Source: Thalassia testudinum
Lineage: Eukaryota > Streptophyta > Magnoliopsida > Alismatales > Hydrocharitaceae
Assembly: GCA_037157565.1 (NCBI GenBank)
Contig: JAZHRO010000013.1
Location: 35,654,501 to 35,718,500 of the forward strand
DNA: 64,000 bases
Reading direction: 5' to 3'
In this document: positions 45,878 to 57,500 of the stretch, piece by piece
Layout: the number at the start of each line of letters is the position of its first letter
Position numbering within the stretch: the stretch's first letter is position 1
The notes under the pieces: generated by a model
What the model saw: the letters and a program-made list of their open reading frames with translations, nothing else
What the model was told of the DNA's origin: nothing
Database searches by the model: none
Made by a program: the position numbers and the translations under genes

Positions 45878-47710
45878 GCAATTTCATTCATCATTGGAGA
45901 GTTGTTGCACAAGGAAATCTAGAGGAAAGCTTATACATAAATGCTTAAAAATTAAACCTAGCTACCAGAAAACGATTGCATACAAGAATCGATGGGGGGA
46001 TTTTGCATGCATCATTGGGGGAGAAGTAAGACTACACTACTAAGAAGTAAATAAAAGCAATAAAATTATAAAGAGTATGAATTAAATCTAGAGAATAAAG
46101 GGCATTCAGGGGTGGTCCCCGATAGCCTTTGAGTGGCTGAGAGAAGGAGAGGCGGCCAATGGAGCTTAGGCTGCCCTTGGAGAGAGGTTGGGGAGCTGAT
46201 CCAGCTTCCTGGCGTGGAGATGGTGGCCTCCATGGTGGTGCTCAACTCGTGGAGGTGAGTGGAGATGGGAGTGGCTAACCTAAGTGGAATCAATGCCAAG
46301 GAAGTGAATGGGTGCAAATGGCCACCCATTGGGTCTTTTTATAAACCCAAGGGAAGCTCTCTAGAGAATTATGGAATTCTCTAGAGAGGCCTATGGTGGG
46401 AGCTTGTGGGAAAGTGATAGAGAGGGTGGATGGTGGTTTTTAGATCCACCAAATGTGGATCTAAAAATTGAATGGCTCTTGGTTGCTATTTTTGGCAACC
46501 AAGGCAGCCACACATGGTAGAGAGTTCTAGAGAACTCTAGGCTAGGTATTTTCATGTGGATGGTGTGTGTGGGTCGAAACTTAGGTGGCTAGGTTGATTA
46601 GGTTAGATTCTAGTGGGTTTAGGTCAAGGTATGCCTCAAATTAGGGTTATAAATCCTAATTCACTAAGGTAAAGTGCAATTAAACTTAATATAAGTTTAA
46701 TTGGGTGTGTGGAAACTTAATTGAGAGTAAAATAACTCAATTAATTTACGTCTAGGTCAATTGGACTCTCACTAAGTCCAATTGGACAGTGTGCTGAGAT
46801 CAGGGCTCAATTGGACTTAATGAGTTCAATTGAATAGGCTGATGGAATTGACTAAGATCTAAATCAATTAGGTTTAGTGAGGACCTAATTAGGTCCTTAG
46901 GGAGGTCTAGAGGTGATGTACTAGGGTTAGGGCACCTTAATTTAGGTTCTTATAGGGTTGGAATTGGGTTTAGGGACTTAAAGATCCAAGATCAAGGCTT
47001 AAATCTCAAAACAGGAATTGGAGAGCAGTATTAGATGTCTAATAATAGAATCAAACGTCTTATACTAAAAAATTAGGAGTCCAGACTTGTTGTCTGGACG
47101 TCCAATCAGAGTTAGGAAGGATTTCGGGTTCTGTTTTGGGTATTCTGCAGAAATTGGATGTCTGACAAAGTGTCTGGACGTCCAATAACACTGCAGAAGT
47201 GGGTTTGAAGTGTGCGGGAGATGGCTAAGGGTCCTGGACGTCCTATAACTTATCTGGACGTCCAGATAAGGGTTGGAACTAGGGTTTTAGGGCTTCCTAG
47301 GGTGTTGTGACCTAATCTAAGGGTGGCTAAGGCTTGGGGAGGTCTCTAGGCTATCCTAGGGCTAGGATGGACCTAAGCTCTTTACATTTTACTGTTTTAT
47401 TTCTACTTAATAGAATAAAAAACCTTTAACCCCCTTACATTATTATTCCTACATCTAAACTTGGCCTTCTGCTCCAGCTCTGCTACAACTCCCGTTATTT
47501 CAGATCCAGCTTCAGATCCTACTCCAGATCAGCTTATTCCCTGCAATCGACATAATGCACTTAATCAGCACATTATAACATTATTTCATGCATAATTAAA
47601 GAAGGATAGTAAAGATGTAGATAATGCTTATGCGTGCATGAATTTCCCTAACTTATGCTAAGTTCTAGCCTAATCTAGGTCAATTGAGACCTATGATTGC
47701 TGCACAATCA
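45518..47710 (-). mobile_element. Solo LTR of an unclassified family (E)
   Basis: It reads TGTTGGGAGA to CACAATCA and is flanked by a perfect duplication GTTCC (45513-45517 and 47711-47715). The minus strand is sense: a good TATA (GTTTATAAAAAG near 46334-46345) is followed on that strand by a pyrimidine-rich leader, and the minus 5' tip TGATTGTGCAGCAATCA is a hairpin like those of A and C. No internal region is present. A (TA)n run lies at 45826-45875, and several GACGTC-type palindromes lie at 47030-47275. The 87-codon ORF 46066-46329 is probably leader sequence. Confidence 0.88.
45826..45875. repeat. (TA)n microsatellite in solo LTR E
   Basis: About 24 uninterrupted TA units followed by aaatgc. 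Confidence 0.98.
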
Positions 47711-48680
47711 GTTCCTACTGCAGACACATGTGAAGGGAGGTGGGAAGATAGTCCCACCTTAGAAACTCTTGACCGCCTGTAGCTGAATAAATTGCAAAAG
47801 TGCATAGGCTTTATCGCCTCCTAACCACGATGTGAGGTCCTACTCACCTTCACTCGCCTCGTCCGTGACCCGACCTCCGTGGACCTGGTGTGACCCGTTT
47901 ATCCGACCCTGCACTCCTCGCCCGCCACCGCACATCAGTGGGCCTAGTGCAGGGCGCGTACCCGACCCGATTACCCGAGACGGTGGCTCTGGGAGAGCGA
48001 ACTTAAGAGAGAAAGAGAAGAGAACGCGTGTGGGTAGGGGTAGGTTTTTCTCTTGCAGGGAAAGGAGAAGAAGAGGAAGCCAAGGAAGAAGAAGGTGAAG
48101 GCCGAAGAGGAAGAAGCTAAAGCCAGAGGAAGCTAAGGAAGGAGAAGACAAGGCCAAAGAAGAAAGAGTTGAAGAGGCAGGAGCTGAAGAAAAAAAAGAG
48201 AAGGAAGGACTGAAGGCAGAAGGAAGGAAGGAGCCGCCAGAGAAAGAAAGAAAGAAAAAGAAAGAGAAGCAGTTGAAGGAATTAGAGGCAGAGAAAGGGT
48301 AAGGCACGAAAAGAGCAGAGAAGAAAAGAAGAATAAAAAAGTGAGCAGCCAGAGACAGAGATCAGGAAAGAGAAGAAGGAAGAAAAGCACAGCACTGTAG
48401 CAGCCATATTTTAAGACATCTGATTTGTCCAATTTTTGTGCTTGTCTTCATACATTGATTTCTTTATTCTTCTGTGCTTACATTTTTACACTATAACTCT
48501 GGTTTCTATTGTATATTATATTTAATTTCTCAAGTTGTGCTCTTAATTTCTAAACCCTAATTTACTCCCTGTGTTCGACCTCGGACTTAAAACTTCGAGT
48601 AATAAAATCTATTTGTTTTCAAAGTGATTTCAACTATGTTACAACACGTTATTTTAAAATCCGATTTCGCCTTGTCAACA
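47711..48680 (+). mobile_element. C2 3' LTR, part 3
   Basis: It resumes at the duplicated GTTCC and ends CTTGTCAACA at 48680, followed by GTGCT, the C2 target duplicate. It contains the purine-rich tract (48055-48390). Confidence 0.94.
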
Positions 48681-49839
48681 GTGCTGATCAAATCATTCGA
48701 CGATGTGTCGTGGGAGCGGAAATTCAGGACATCTTGTCCTTCTGCCATGACCAGGCATGCGGTGGACACTTCTCAGGTCATAAAACCGTAGAGAAAGTCC
48801 TCCAGTGCGGCTTCTATTGGCTTATGATTTTCAAAGACGCATACAATCACTGTAAGGCATGCACTCGTTGCCAGACTTTAGGTAACATGAGCCACTGTGA
48901 TATGATGCCCTTACAGCCGATTCTTGTATGCGAAATCTTCGATGTGTGGGGATTGATTTTATAGGACCCTTCCCTATTTCGAACGGCTTCGAGTACATTC
49001 TACTTGCTGTTGACTACGTGTCCAAATGGATCGAAGCCATTTCGACCTAAACCAATGATCATAAGGTGGTTATCAAATTCATTCATCAGAACATCTTTTC
49101 ACTATTTGGGATTTCACGTGCGATAATCTCTGATGGAGGGACCCATTTCACTAATACTTAGTTCAGGTCACTGATGACCAAATATGGGGTGTCACACCGA
49201 ATTTCTACTCCTTATTACCTCTAAGCTAGTGGTCTAGCTGAGCTATTAAATCGGGAGATCAAGAAAATCCTTCAGGTTACTTTTCTACCTGACAGGAAAG
49301 ACTGGTCATCCCAACTTCCGGAAGTTTTGTGGGCTTATAGGATCGCCTACAAAACCCAATTAGGTATGTCTCCTTTCAGATTAGTGTACGGGAAGGCATG
49401 TTACCTCCCCGTCGAATTGGAGCACAAAGCCTATTGGGTAGTACGGACCTGCAACCTAGATCTTTATAAGGCAAGAACCCAAAGAAAGCTTCAAATGAGC
49501 GAGATCGATGAATTACGCCACGACGCATATGAGAACTCGCGAATTTACAAAGAGCGGGTTAAGGCCTTTCACGACAAGCACATATCCAGAAAGATCTTTC
49601 ATCTTGGTTAAAAAGTCCTACTCTTTGATGACAAACTCAAGCTATTCCCAGGAAAGCTCAGATCAAAATGGATCAGACCTTACCTTGTCTGACGAATCTT
49701 TGGAAATGGATCCATCGAGATCAGTCTACTCAGCTATGATTCAGAACCTTTCATCGTGAACGGTCAGAGACTCAAACTGTTCATTGACCTTACCAATACA
49801 AATTTGGCTGAGACATCCTTTACCCTCTATTCTCCCTGA
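48681..49839 (+). pseudogene. Integrase region of C1 (continuation after C2)
   Basis: It picks up the frame broken at 23685. The order is FCHDQACGGHFSGHKT, CKACTRCQTLGNM, core segments (ISDGGTHFTN) and MSPFRLVYGKACYLPVELEHKAY, ending TGA at 49837-49839. It shares with C2 the four-G deletion at 48948-48951 that shifts the frame just before the first catalytic aspartate. It has many additional stops (for example ATAGGA at about 48962 and several in 49040-49240). As in C2, no env-like ORF follows. Confidence 0.87.
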
Positions 49840-51306
49840 GCTCATTGCGCCCAGCCGATGGCTTAAAACTCAGCGCTTAACGGGAGGCAACCCATCATTT
49901 TTGAAAAATTTGAAACCTTTCTTGACATTCCTATGCTAAATTCATGTTGCATTTTAGGGTTCATTCATTAGAACAGTGGACCCTACCTCAGGTACCTGTA
50001 CCCGAGTTTGAAATCATCCGCAACAGTTGCCTTGACTCGTTCGTCCACCCAGAACCTGTTCTAATGAATGATCTAAGCTGAACTCGAACCCACCTACCCA
50101 CCTAATTTACAATGGGGTCATTACAAATCGTAGACATGGGGGGTATGAAAGTGCAAAACGTCGTGAAAATCATCTCACAAGAAAAGGTTTCATCAAAAAA
50201 TCACAAATCACAAAAATACCAAAAAAATGAAAAAGAATTCTTGAAAAGAACAAAAAAATTCTGAGGGGAGAGAAAATTTTGAGGCCATACAAATCTTGAG
50301 AAGAAAAAAGGGGAAAAGTGAAAAATGTCAAAAAGGAGCACAAGTTGAAAAGAAAAAGAAAAGAGATAGTCATTAGTAAGAAATTAAGGGATTAACTGAG
50401 TTCTAGACCATATCAAGAAAAAGAAAACGAAAGGAAAGAAGTGCTAATGAAACACAGAAGAGATTTGTAGGAACGCTGATTTTAGGCCTATTGGGCTAGA
50501 TTCTTAAGCTTAAAAATTCAAGTATCCGCTAATATCTGGATAGTCCTCAAGAGGTTGGGGAAAATGCGAAGCTTAAGTATTAGGTCTAAGGCTTAGGGAG
50601 TATTCGGCCTCATTAACTGACCTCTGGTTTGCGGGACTCGATAACCTAAGCACTCCAATCCACACATAGTCTGGTTCAGTGTGCATAAGTATCAAAATCA
50701 CGCAAATGCGTTTAAATTGTTCTGAAAAAGTCGTCTAGATTAGGAGCGGCCGATCAACACAAGTTGATTTGGATGAGTTCCCAACGCGGAGAGGTGTGAA
50801 ATTTCCCTTGAAGATGCGCAATAACATATCGTCTCCTCGGTGCTTGTCTCCTAGGATATTTACATTTTCTACCGGGGGCATGTAAGCACCTGTGCTGGTT
50901 CAGATGCCATGGGCGGCATTATCATGAAATGTCGATTGCTAGGGTCTGGATTTAGCTATAGAACGCCATGGGCGGGATTATCTCGAAATCTTGAAAGCCA
51001 GGGTTCTAGGGTTGCCATGGCAGTGCTATCACGAAGCATCAATTGCCAGGGACCCTTCGAGGATTGATGATGGGGACTAGGAATCCGATACAGACCGTGT
51101 TGAGAAGCCAATCCGAAGCTAGAAATAAAAAGAAAAGAGAGAGAAAACTCTTCAAATAAAGAAAATTCCTCTGTCTCTCTCTTACAAAAATGCACTGCAA
51201 ATGAACCAAGGCTAAAATATGTTACAAGCACAGGCGCTTTAACGGCGGAGTCCAACGAACCTTGGGATAGTTCCTATAGGCCTTAAAAACCTTCGTGGCA
51301 GATTGA
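49840..51306 (+). other. 3' untranslated region of C1, ending at a rearrangement
   Basis: It holds the same hairpins (49850-49895), G-run (50134-50145) and triplicated motif (50906-51056) as C2. Similarity to C2 stops after CAGATTGA at about 51306, roughly 180 bp before the polypurine tract would be reached. The 3' LTR of C1 is therefore missing. Confidence 0.8.
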
Positions 51307-51391
51307 AATCCTTAATTTGGCTCTAATCTTGGTCTAATTTAGTTGGTCAAATGTGGTATCTAGGGCTCAATCAAGAATGTGGTAGCCCTAG
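51303..51391 (-). repeat. Inverted fragment of an Athila leader
   Basis: Complement of the segment found at about 18495-18582 in C1 and 26690-26775 in C2 (gctaccacattcttgattg...). It shares TTGA with the end of the C1 part at the junction and is cut by the B3 LTR at 51392. Confidence 0.8.
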
Positions 51392-54076
51392 TGTAATGAC
51401 CCAATTCCCGAATCCCTACGAGACACGAGAACCGGACTGACTCGACTAATCCCAAGACCTGGTCGTCCAACGAGGAAGTAACCAAAAGAGCAGTAAAATA
51501 AACAACATTCAGCATGAATATAACTAACAGTAAGAAAATACAGCAGTAAGGAAAGAAACCACTACAGTATATACCACCATAACAGTAGAACAACATTCAT
51601 ACATAATATGAAACTGCAGGTAAAGAACAGTACAGCGGTAACAAGAACTACTCACTACAGTGGAACCAAAAAGAGGTACAAGAGAACAGTGGTAACTCTA
51701 CTGGACCCTACTCGGCCCAGCGTCCTCTGCAGCCGCTGACCCTGGCTGCTCAATACCTGGTCCTAAAAGGTAGCGAGTGTAACACGTCAGCAAAACGTTG
51801 AGTAGAGTGGCAACTAAAACTAAAGAAATAGTAGAGTGTACAGTAGCTGTTAAGTTCTGTTACTTTCTTTATTTAAGTCTTTCAATTATCTCACGATTTA
51901 TCTATTTCTCAGATCCTTCACTTGATCTCGAATGTTCCTCGTGGGAATGATCTTGATTGCAGTCTTTTCCGAACAGTAGAAGTAGCACGTGGTGCTCTCC
52001 TGGCCGGGAGAGTCCCCCGTGGTGATCCTACTCTCAGTCAACCACCCCAAGGTCACGGACAGGCGTAACGGTGACTACGGCACGCGTGATAAACGCACAG
52101 GTAGCTAACCCGCACTGGCACGCGGTCAGTCGTTTCCGTTAACGGGTGTGCCCAAAGCACAGCACGGAACCAGTACAGGGCAGAGCCCTCTCAGTAACAG
52201 GGGTCCAACCCCTCCACAATAACCAAACAGGGGTCTTGCCCTTCACAGTCCGCGCACCCTCGCTTGACTACCCTGGTTTGCCCAGTGGGCCTAACAAGTC
52301 AGTGTAGGAGGCTAGCAGAACCCCGGGGCCCGTGGGGTAGCTAGTACCTCCCTACACTAGTAGCTCTCCTCGGTACTACGTACACGAGGGCCAGCAAGTC
52401 GGTACAAAGTGGCCAGTCCTAACCTCGGGTCCCTGGGGCAGCTGGCTCCGCTCTGCACTAAACAGGGGGACAGTCGCTCTCCTTGGTACTCCGTACTCAA
52501 GGGCCAACTCACTTCTCCAATTCTATTCCATTCACCTTCCAGGAGTTCTACTCCTAATTCCTCGTAGGTTCCAGTTCTTTTAACTCAACACATTCAGGTT
52601 TCACCTTTCCAGTTTCACGTTCATGCAATCCATGTTCTCAATCACGTTTATTTATTCATAGCAAGCAGCTGTTAATTCAATTCACAGGCAGCTATTATTT
52701 CTTTTCCACATTTTCCAAGACTGCAGTATTCATACATTCCACTAGTTTTCCCGTCCTAGGATTCATGCCATATCCTAGGATCTATCATACAATCTAGTTT
52801 TCCAGCCATAGGATTCATGCAACACCCTAGGATCTACCATTCAATCTATTTCTCATTCCTAGGATTCATGCAATGTCCTAGGTTCTATTTATGGTTCCAT
52901 AATTTAACAGATTATACTAGTAAACTTAAAAGCCACTCTACCGGTTACAACAGGAGTACTGGGGGCGTGGTCGGGAATCCCGCGTGCCTCCGCAACCCCC
53001 GAGACTGCAACGGAACAGGGTCCTATCACAAGGATCAAACACAAGGAGTTTCTCAAAACAGTATATAGCTACTGTAGACGGGTAGAGGATTCAATTCCGA
53101 AAAGAACGCAACTCAAAAAGCGGAAAACGGAACCCGAACGGGCCCTAAACGGGTCGAAAACGACGAAACAGTGCAAAATCAGATGTCTAGAACTTATTCC
53201 AGATGTCTTAAAAAGTGGATCAGGGGTTACCTTGCTCTGCGTGGTCTCTCAGGCGTCCAGAAGCCTGCGGGGGCGTCTGGCCTAGTTCCCAGACGTCCGA
53301 TGGTCACCCCGGAGTCTGGAAGTCGTTCCCGTCGTCTGGCACTGCAGCCAGACGTCTGATTCGCGTTGGATGCGAATCTCAGACCCTGCGCGTACCAATT
53401 TCCTCTCGCTCTCAGTACGGTCAGTCGAAGAAAAGGAAGGAAGACGGAAATAACTCACCTTTCAGACGTCTGTACAGTCCTCCAGACGTCATCCCAGTCG
53501 TCTGGATGGAAGCCCGGACGTTTGATTCTGGAAAAATTTCCAGAATCAGAGTGCGACTCGCCCTCCGCCCTCGACGCACGGCCGCGTCGCGCCTCGTCCG
53601 CCTGCTGCTCGAGCTGCAGTAGGCCTCCCGCGTAACCCCACGCCTGCTGCTGCCCCCGCCGGCCGGCCCTAGCAGCCCCGGCGAGCTCGCCCTCACGGCC
53701 AAGCGCCTCTTCCCATGCGCAGCACCTCCTCCCACGCTCACCGCGGCTGTCGCTGCCGCCGCTCACTCGCGCTCGCTCTCGCGCACCGGCTGGAAGGAGA
53801 AGAGGAAGGGGGCGGAGGTGATTGGAGTGAGGGGGAGGGCGTGGCCTTTTAAGGCCGCGCGAGGAGAGAGAGAGCGGGACAGAGGGCGCAGGAGGGAGAG
53901 GGAAAAAGAGAGAGAGAGAGACGCTCGCAGGTCTGCACGTTCAGGCGCGCAGACGATTCACGCGTGCCGAAAATAACCGAATCCCAAACGTTTGGAAGGG
54001 GTTCCAAACGTCTGGTCAAACGTCTGGGACACCTCCCAGACGTCTTAAAAACGTCTGAAGCCACACGTTCGTAACA
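51392..54076 (-). mobile_element. 3' LTR of chromovirus B3
   Basis: It reads TGTAATGACC to TTCGTAACA and is attached to minus-strand chromovirus pol beginning at 54077. The left flank is CCTAG; the partner duplicate cannot be checked because the 5' LTR is missing. It contains three 52-bp CCTAGG repeats (52755-52890) and the GACGTC array (53180-54050). Confidence 0.93.
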
Positions 54077-55564
54077 ATATAATAAACTCAAAGGAAGTTT
54101 CGTCCCCGAAACTTGCGCTAACTAGGGTATGGGAAAACGCCATAGTAACCATAACAAACTCAAAGAGGACCGAAGCCGGTCCGAAAAGACGTACCGCGAA
54201 GAGTTCCGGGTACCGCTCCTGCATTGCCGCCTCAGGCTCCCAGGTAGCCTCCTTGTACCGCTGGCTCCTCCACAAAACCTTTACTAGGGGCACTTGCTTT
54301 CGTCTCAAACTGCAGACGGCTCGGTCTAGAATCTGCACTGGCCGCTCGGGGTAGGTCAGGTTGTCGTCCACCTCGATGCTCTCGTGACTCAGTACGTGAC
54401 TGGGATCAGCTACGTACTTCCTGAGGTTGGACACGTGGAACACGTCGTGCACACCAGAAAGCTGCGGGGGGAGGGCAAGCCTGTAAGCAACGGGTCCAAT
54501 TCGCTCCAGGACCTCAAAGGGCCCCAAAAAGCTCGGCGCGAGCTTCCCTCTCACCCTAAACCGCTGTAAGCCCTTCATGGGCGAAACACGAAGGAAGACG
54601 TGGTCCCCAACCTCAAACTGCACCTTTCTGCGTCTCCGATCCGCGTAGCTCTTCTGTCTGCTCCTGATAGTGCGGAGTCACCTATGGATCTGCTCGACTA
54701 CCTCCTGACTCTGCCGGATCAACCTGGGGCCAACCTCCCACTTGGTCCCCACCTCAACCAAACTCAAGGGTGCCGTACACCTCCGTCCGTACAGAGCCTC
54801 GTAGGGAGCCATGCCGATGCTCGAGTGATAACTGTTGTTGTATGCAAACTTCGCTAGGGGTAGGTGCTCCTCCCAAGAGCCCCTCCAATCCAGTACACAG
54901 GCACGCAAAAGGTCCTCAAGTGTCTGTATCGTGCGCTCAGACTGTCCTTCCGTCTGAGGGTGGTAAGCCGTACTAAACCTCAACCGCGTCCCCAGGGCCT
55001 GCTGAAACTCAGCCCAAAACTGAGACGTAAAGCGGGTATCCCGGTCGGATACGATTTCCCGTGGAACTCCGTGTAGTCGTACCACATCGCGAATATACCT
55101 CTCTGCCAACTGTGCTGGTCCCAAAGTGACTCGGATCGGCAAGAATTGCGCCGTCTTCGTTAGTCTATCCACAATTACCCAGACTGCGTCGTGTCCTCGC
55201 TGGGTAACAGGTAAGCCCACCACCAAGTCCATGGTGATGCTCTCCCACTTCCACTCTGGCACTGGAAGCGGCTGTAGCGGCCCTGCAGGCCTCTGATGCT
55301 CGGCTTTCACCTGCTGGCACACTAAGCACTGCTGCACGAATTCACCCACATCCCGCTTCATCCCCTCCACCAAAACTCGCGTCTCAAGTCGTGGTACATC
55401 TTCGTGTTTCCGGGATGTATGGTGAATCTGGAACCGTGTGCCTCAGTTAGGAGCTCTCTCAACAACTCCTCGTCTCTGAGAACGCATAACCGTCCCCTCA
55501 AGCGCAGCACCTGGTCTGTGAAAGAGAAGTCCCCTGGGTCTCCCGACAGTACTCTGTCGCGCAA
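54045..55564 (-). pseudogene. Integrase and chromodomain of Tekay-like chromovirus B3
   Basis: The zinc-binding part is IHPGNTKMYHDLRREFWWRGMKRDV..CLVCQQVKAEHQ. The catalytic core has TMDLVVGLP, SDRDTRFTSQFW and YHPQTEGQSERTIQTLED, so D,D,E are kept. Then come FAYNNSYHSSIGMAPYEALYGRRC, the GPY/F region ([25 protein letters not shown]) and a chromodomain ([21 protein letters not shown]). Chromodomains of this lineage are thought to steer integration to heterochromatin. A frameshift lies near 55365 and a stop lies at 54678. The last frame runs past the family hallmark [10 protein letters not shown] into the LTR (stop at 54045), so the normal stop appears lost. Confidence 0.9.
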
Positions 55565-55567
55565 GGA

Positions 55568-57008
55568 CTACAAGTACGGATCGGCCGTCTGTCCTGTGAT
55601 GATGCGGTCTATCAGCTCTGGCCTAGTCTGTCGCGTCACCGTCACTGCCTCACAGTGCCCTCGTAACTCCAAGGGTCGCCAACTGCCCACCTCCTCCAAA
55701 AGGCCCCAACTCTGTAACTGTAAACTGGCCAAGTGTGCTGGCGCCTTACGGCTCAAGGCGTCAGCCACCAATTGGCCTTTCCCGGGTGGTAGGAGATGCT
55801 GCAGTCGTAGTCCTTCAGGTCTTCAGCGCGAAGGCAACCGCTGCCAACTCTAGGTCGTGGGTAGGGTAGGTATGCTCATGGGCCTTCAGTTGCCGCGAAG
55901 CGTAAGCGACAACATGACCCCTCAGCATGAGCACACCTCCTAATCCCTGCAAGGAGGCATCCGTGTACACAACGAACCCACCACTACTGTCAGGGATGGT
56001 GAGCACGGGAGCCGAGGTCAACCTCTCCTTCAGCTCCAGAAAGCACGCCTCACAGGCATCTGTCCAAGCGAAGGGCACGTCCTTCCGGGTCAACTATGTC
56101 ATAGGACGCGCAATCTGTGAAAAACCTCTGATGAATCGTCTGTAGTAGCCTGCCAGTCCCAGGAAACTGTGAATCTCAGTGACTGAACGCGGTCTATCCC
56201 ACCTGAGTATTGCCTCAACCTTGGCTGGGTCCACCGCCAAGCCGTCTCCAGAGATCACATGACCTAAGAAGGTCACCTCCCTCAACCAGAACTCGCACTT
56301 GCTGTATTTGGCGTACAGCCTACGCCGTCTCAGAGTGTCCAGAGCCATCCGCAAGTGCTGTCCGTGCTGCGTCTGATCTCTAGAATAGATGAGTACATCA
56401 TCTATGAAAACCACCACGAACTGGTCCAAGTACGGTCTAAACACCCGGTTCATCAGATCCATGAAAGCAGCGGGGGCATTGGTCAGCCCAAACGGCATGA
56501 CAAAAAACTCGTAGTGTCCGTACCGGGTGCGGAAAGCTGTCTTGGAGACGTCGGTCTCCCTGATCCTCAACTGGTGGTATCCAGACCTCAAGTCGATCTT
56601 GGAGAACACCGTGGCACCCCGCAACTGGTCAAACAAGTCGTCGATCATCGGCAGCGGATATTTGTTCTTGATGGTGACCCTATTCAGCTGTCGATAGTCC
56701 ACACAAAGGCGTAGGGTACCATCCTTCTTCTTCACAAACAGTACCGGGGCTCCCCAGGGAGACGCACTGGGCCTCACGAAACCTTTCTCCAAAAGGTCCT
56801 GCAACTGGGACTTGAGCTCTCGTAGCTCAAGCAGTGCCATCCTGTATGGCGCAGTGGAGATGGGGCTGGTCCCTGGTACTAGTGAGATCTCAAACTCGAT
56901 CTCATGCTCGGGCGGTAATCCTGGTAACTCGTCTGGAAACACGTCAGGGTACTCTCTGACCACCGAGATACTCTGGAAGTCTGCCACAGGGCTGGGCTCT
57001 GCCACCAC
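55568..57008 (-). pseudogene. Reverse transcriptase and RNase H of B3
   Basis: RT is well preserved in 56094-57008: [68 protein letters not shown] and the catalytic FIDD near 56398-56410. A stop follows at 56094. RNase H begins [14 protein letters not shown] and [23 protein letters not shown]. After FALK near 55820 about 40 residues are missing, and the sequence resumes [16 protein letters not shown] with a frame change and then VADALSRK. That deletion removes part of the catalytic domain. Confidence 0.9.
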
Positions 57009-57092
57009 ACAAGCTAGGAAGCCCTCACACCCTTAGCTCAAAAGTCTCGCTGCCCGAAGTGTCGAAATTCACCTGAAGCCTCCGTCCACTGG

Positions 57093-57458
57093 CTATTCGT
57101 GAAACTCGAAAGAAGGCAACTCCAGCATGGAGAAGACAATCTTCCTCTCAAAACAGTCCACCAAGGTGTGGTAAGCGGACAACCAATCCATCCCCAGAAT
57201 CACTCCAAAGTCCTCCATCTGTAACATAATCAGGTCAGCTGGCAGGCTATGTCCCCCGACGCTGACCTCGCAATCCGTGTATACCTCCTCAGCTACAAAC
57301 AGCTGACCACTCGGGCCTCTGACTACGAACAGATTCTCTAACAGTGTATAATCCTGGTCCAAACTAACTGCGAAACTGGCTACGACAAACGAGTGCGTAG
57401 CGTCGGAATCGAAAAGCGTGTAAACGAGTCTGCCGGAAACTGAAACCATACCTGCCAC
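57093..57458 (-). pseudogene. Retropepsin-like protease of B3
   Basis: A 121-codon frame with the active-site loop VYTLFDSDATHSFV, where chromoviruses have DSGA. The glycine-to-aspartate change should disable it. Downstream are QMEDFGVILGMDWLSAYH and CFERKIVF, typical of this family. Separate frames for gag and RT on either side show the polyprotein is broken. Confidence 0.88.
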
Positions 57459-57500
57459 TACCGAGCCCGAAGCTCTGGCATCCTTGTGTGTTAGGGCGTA

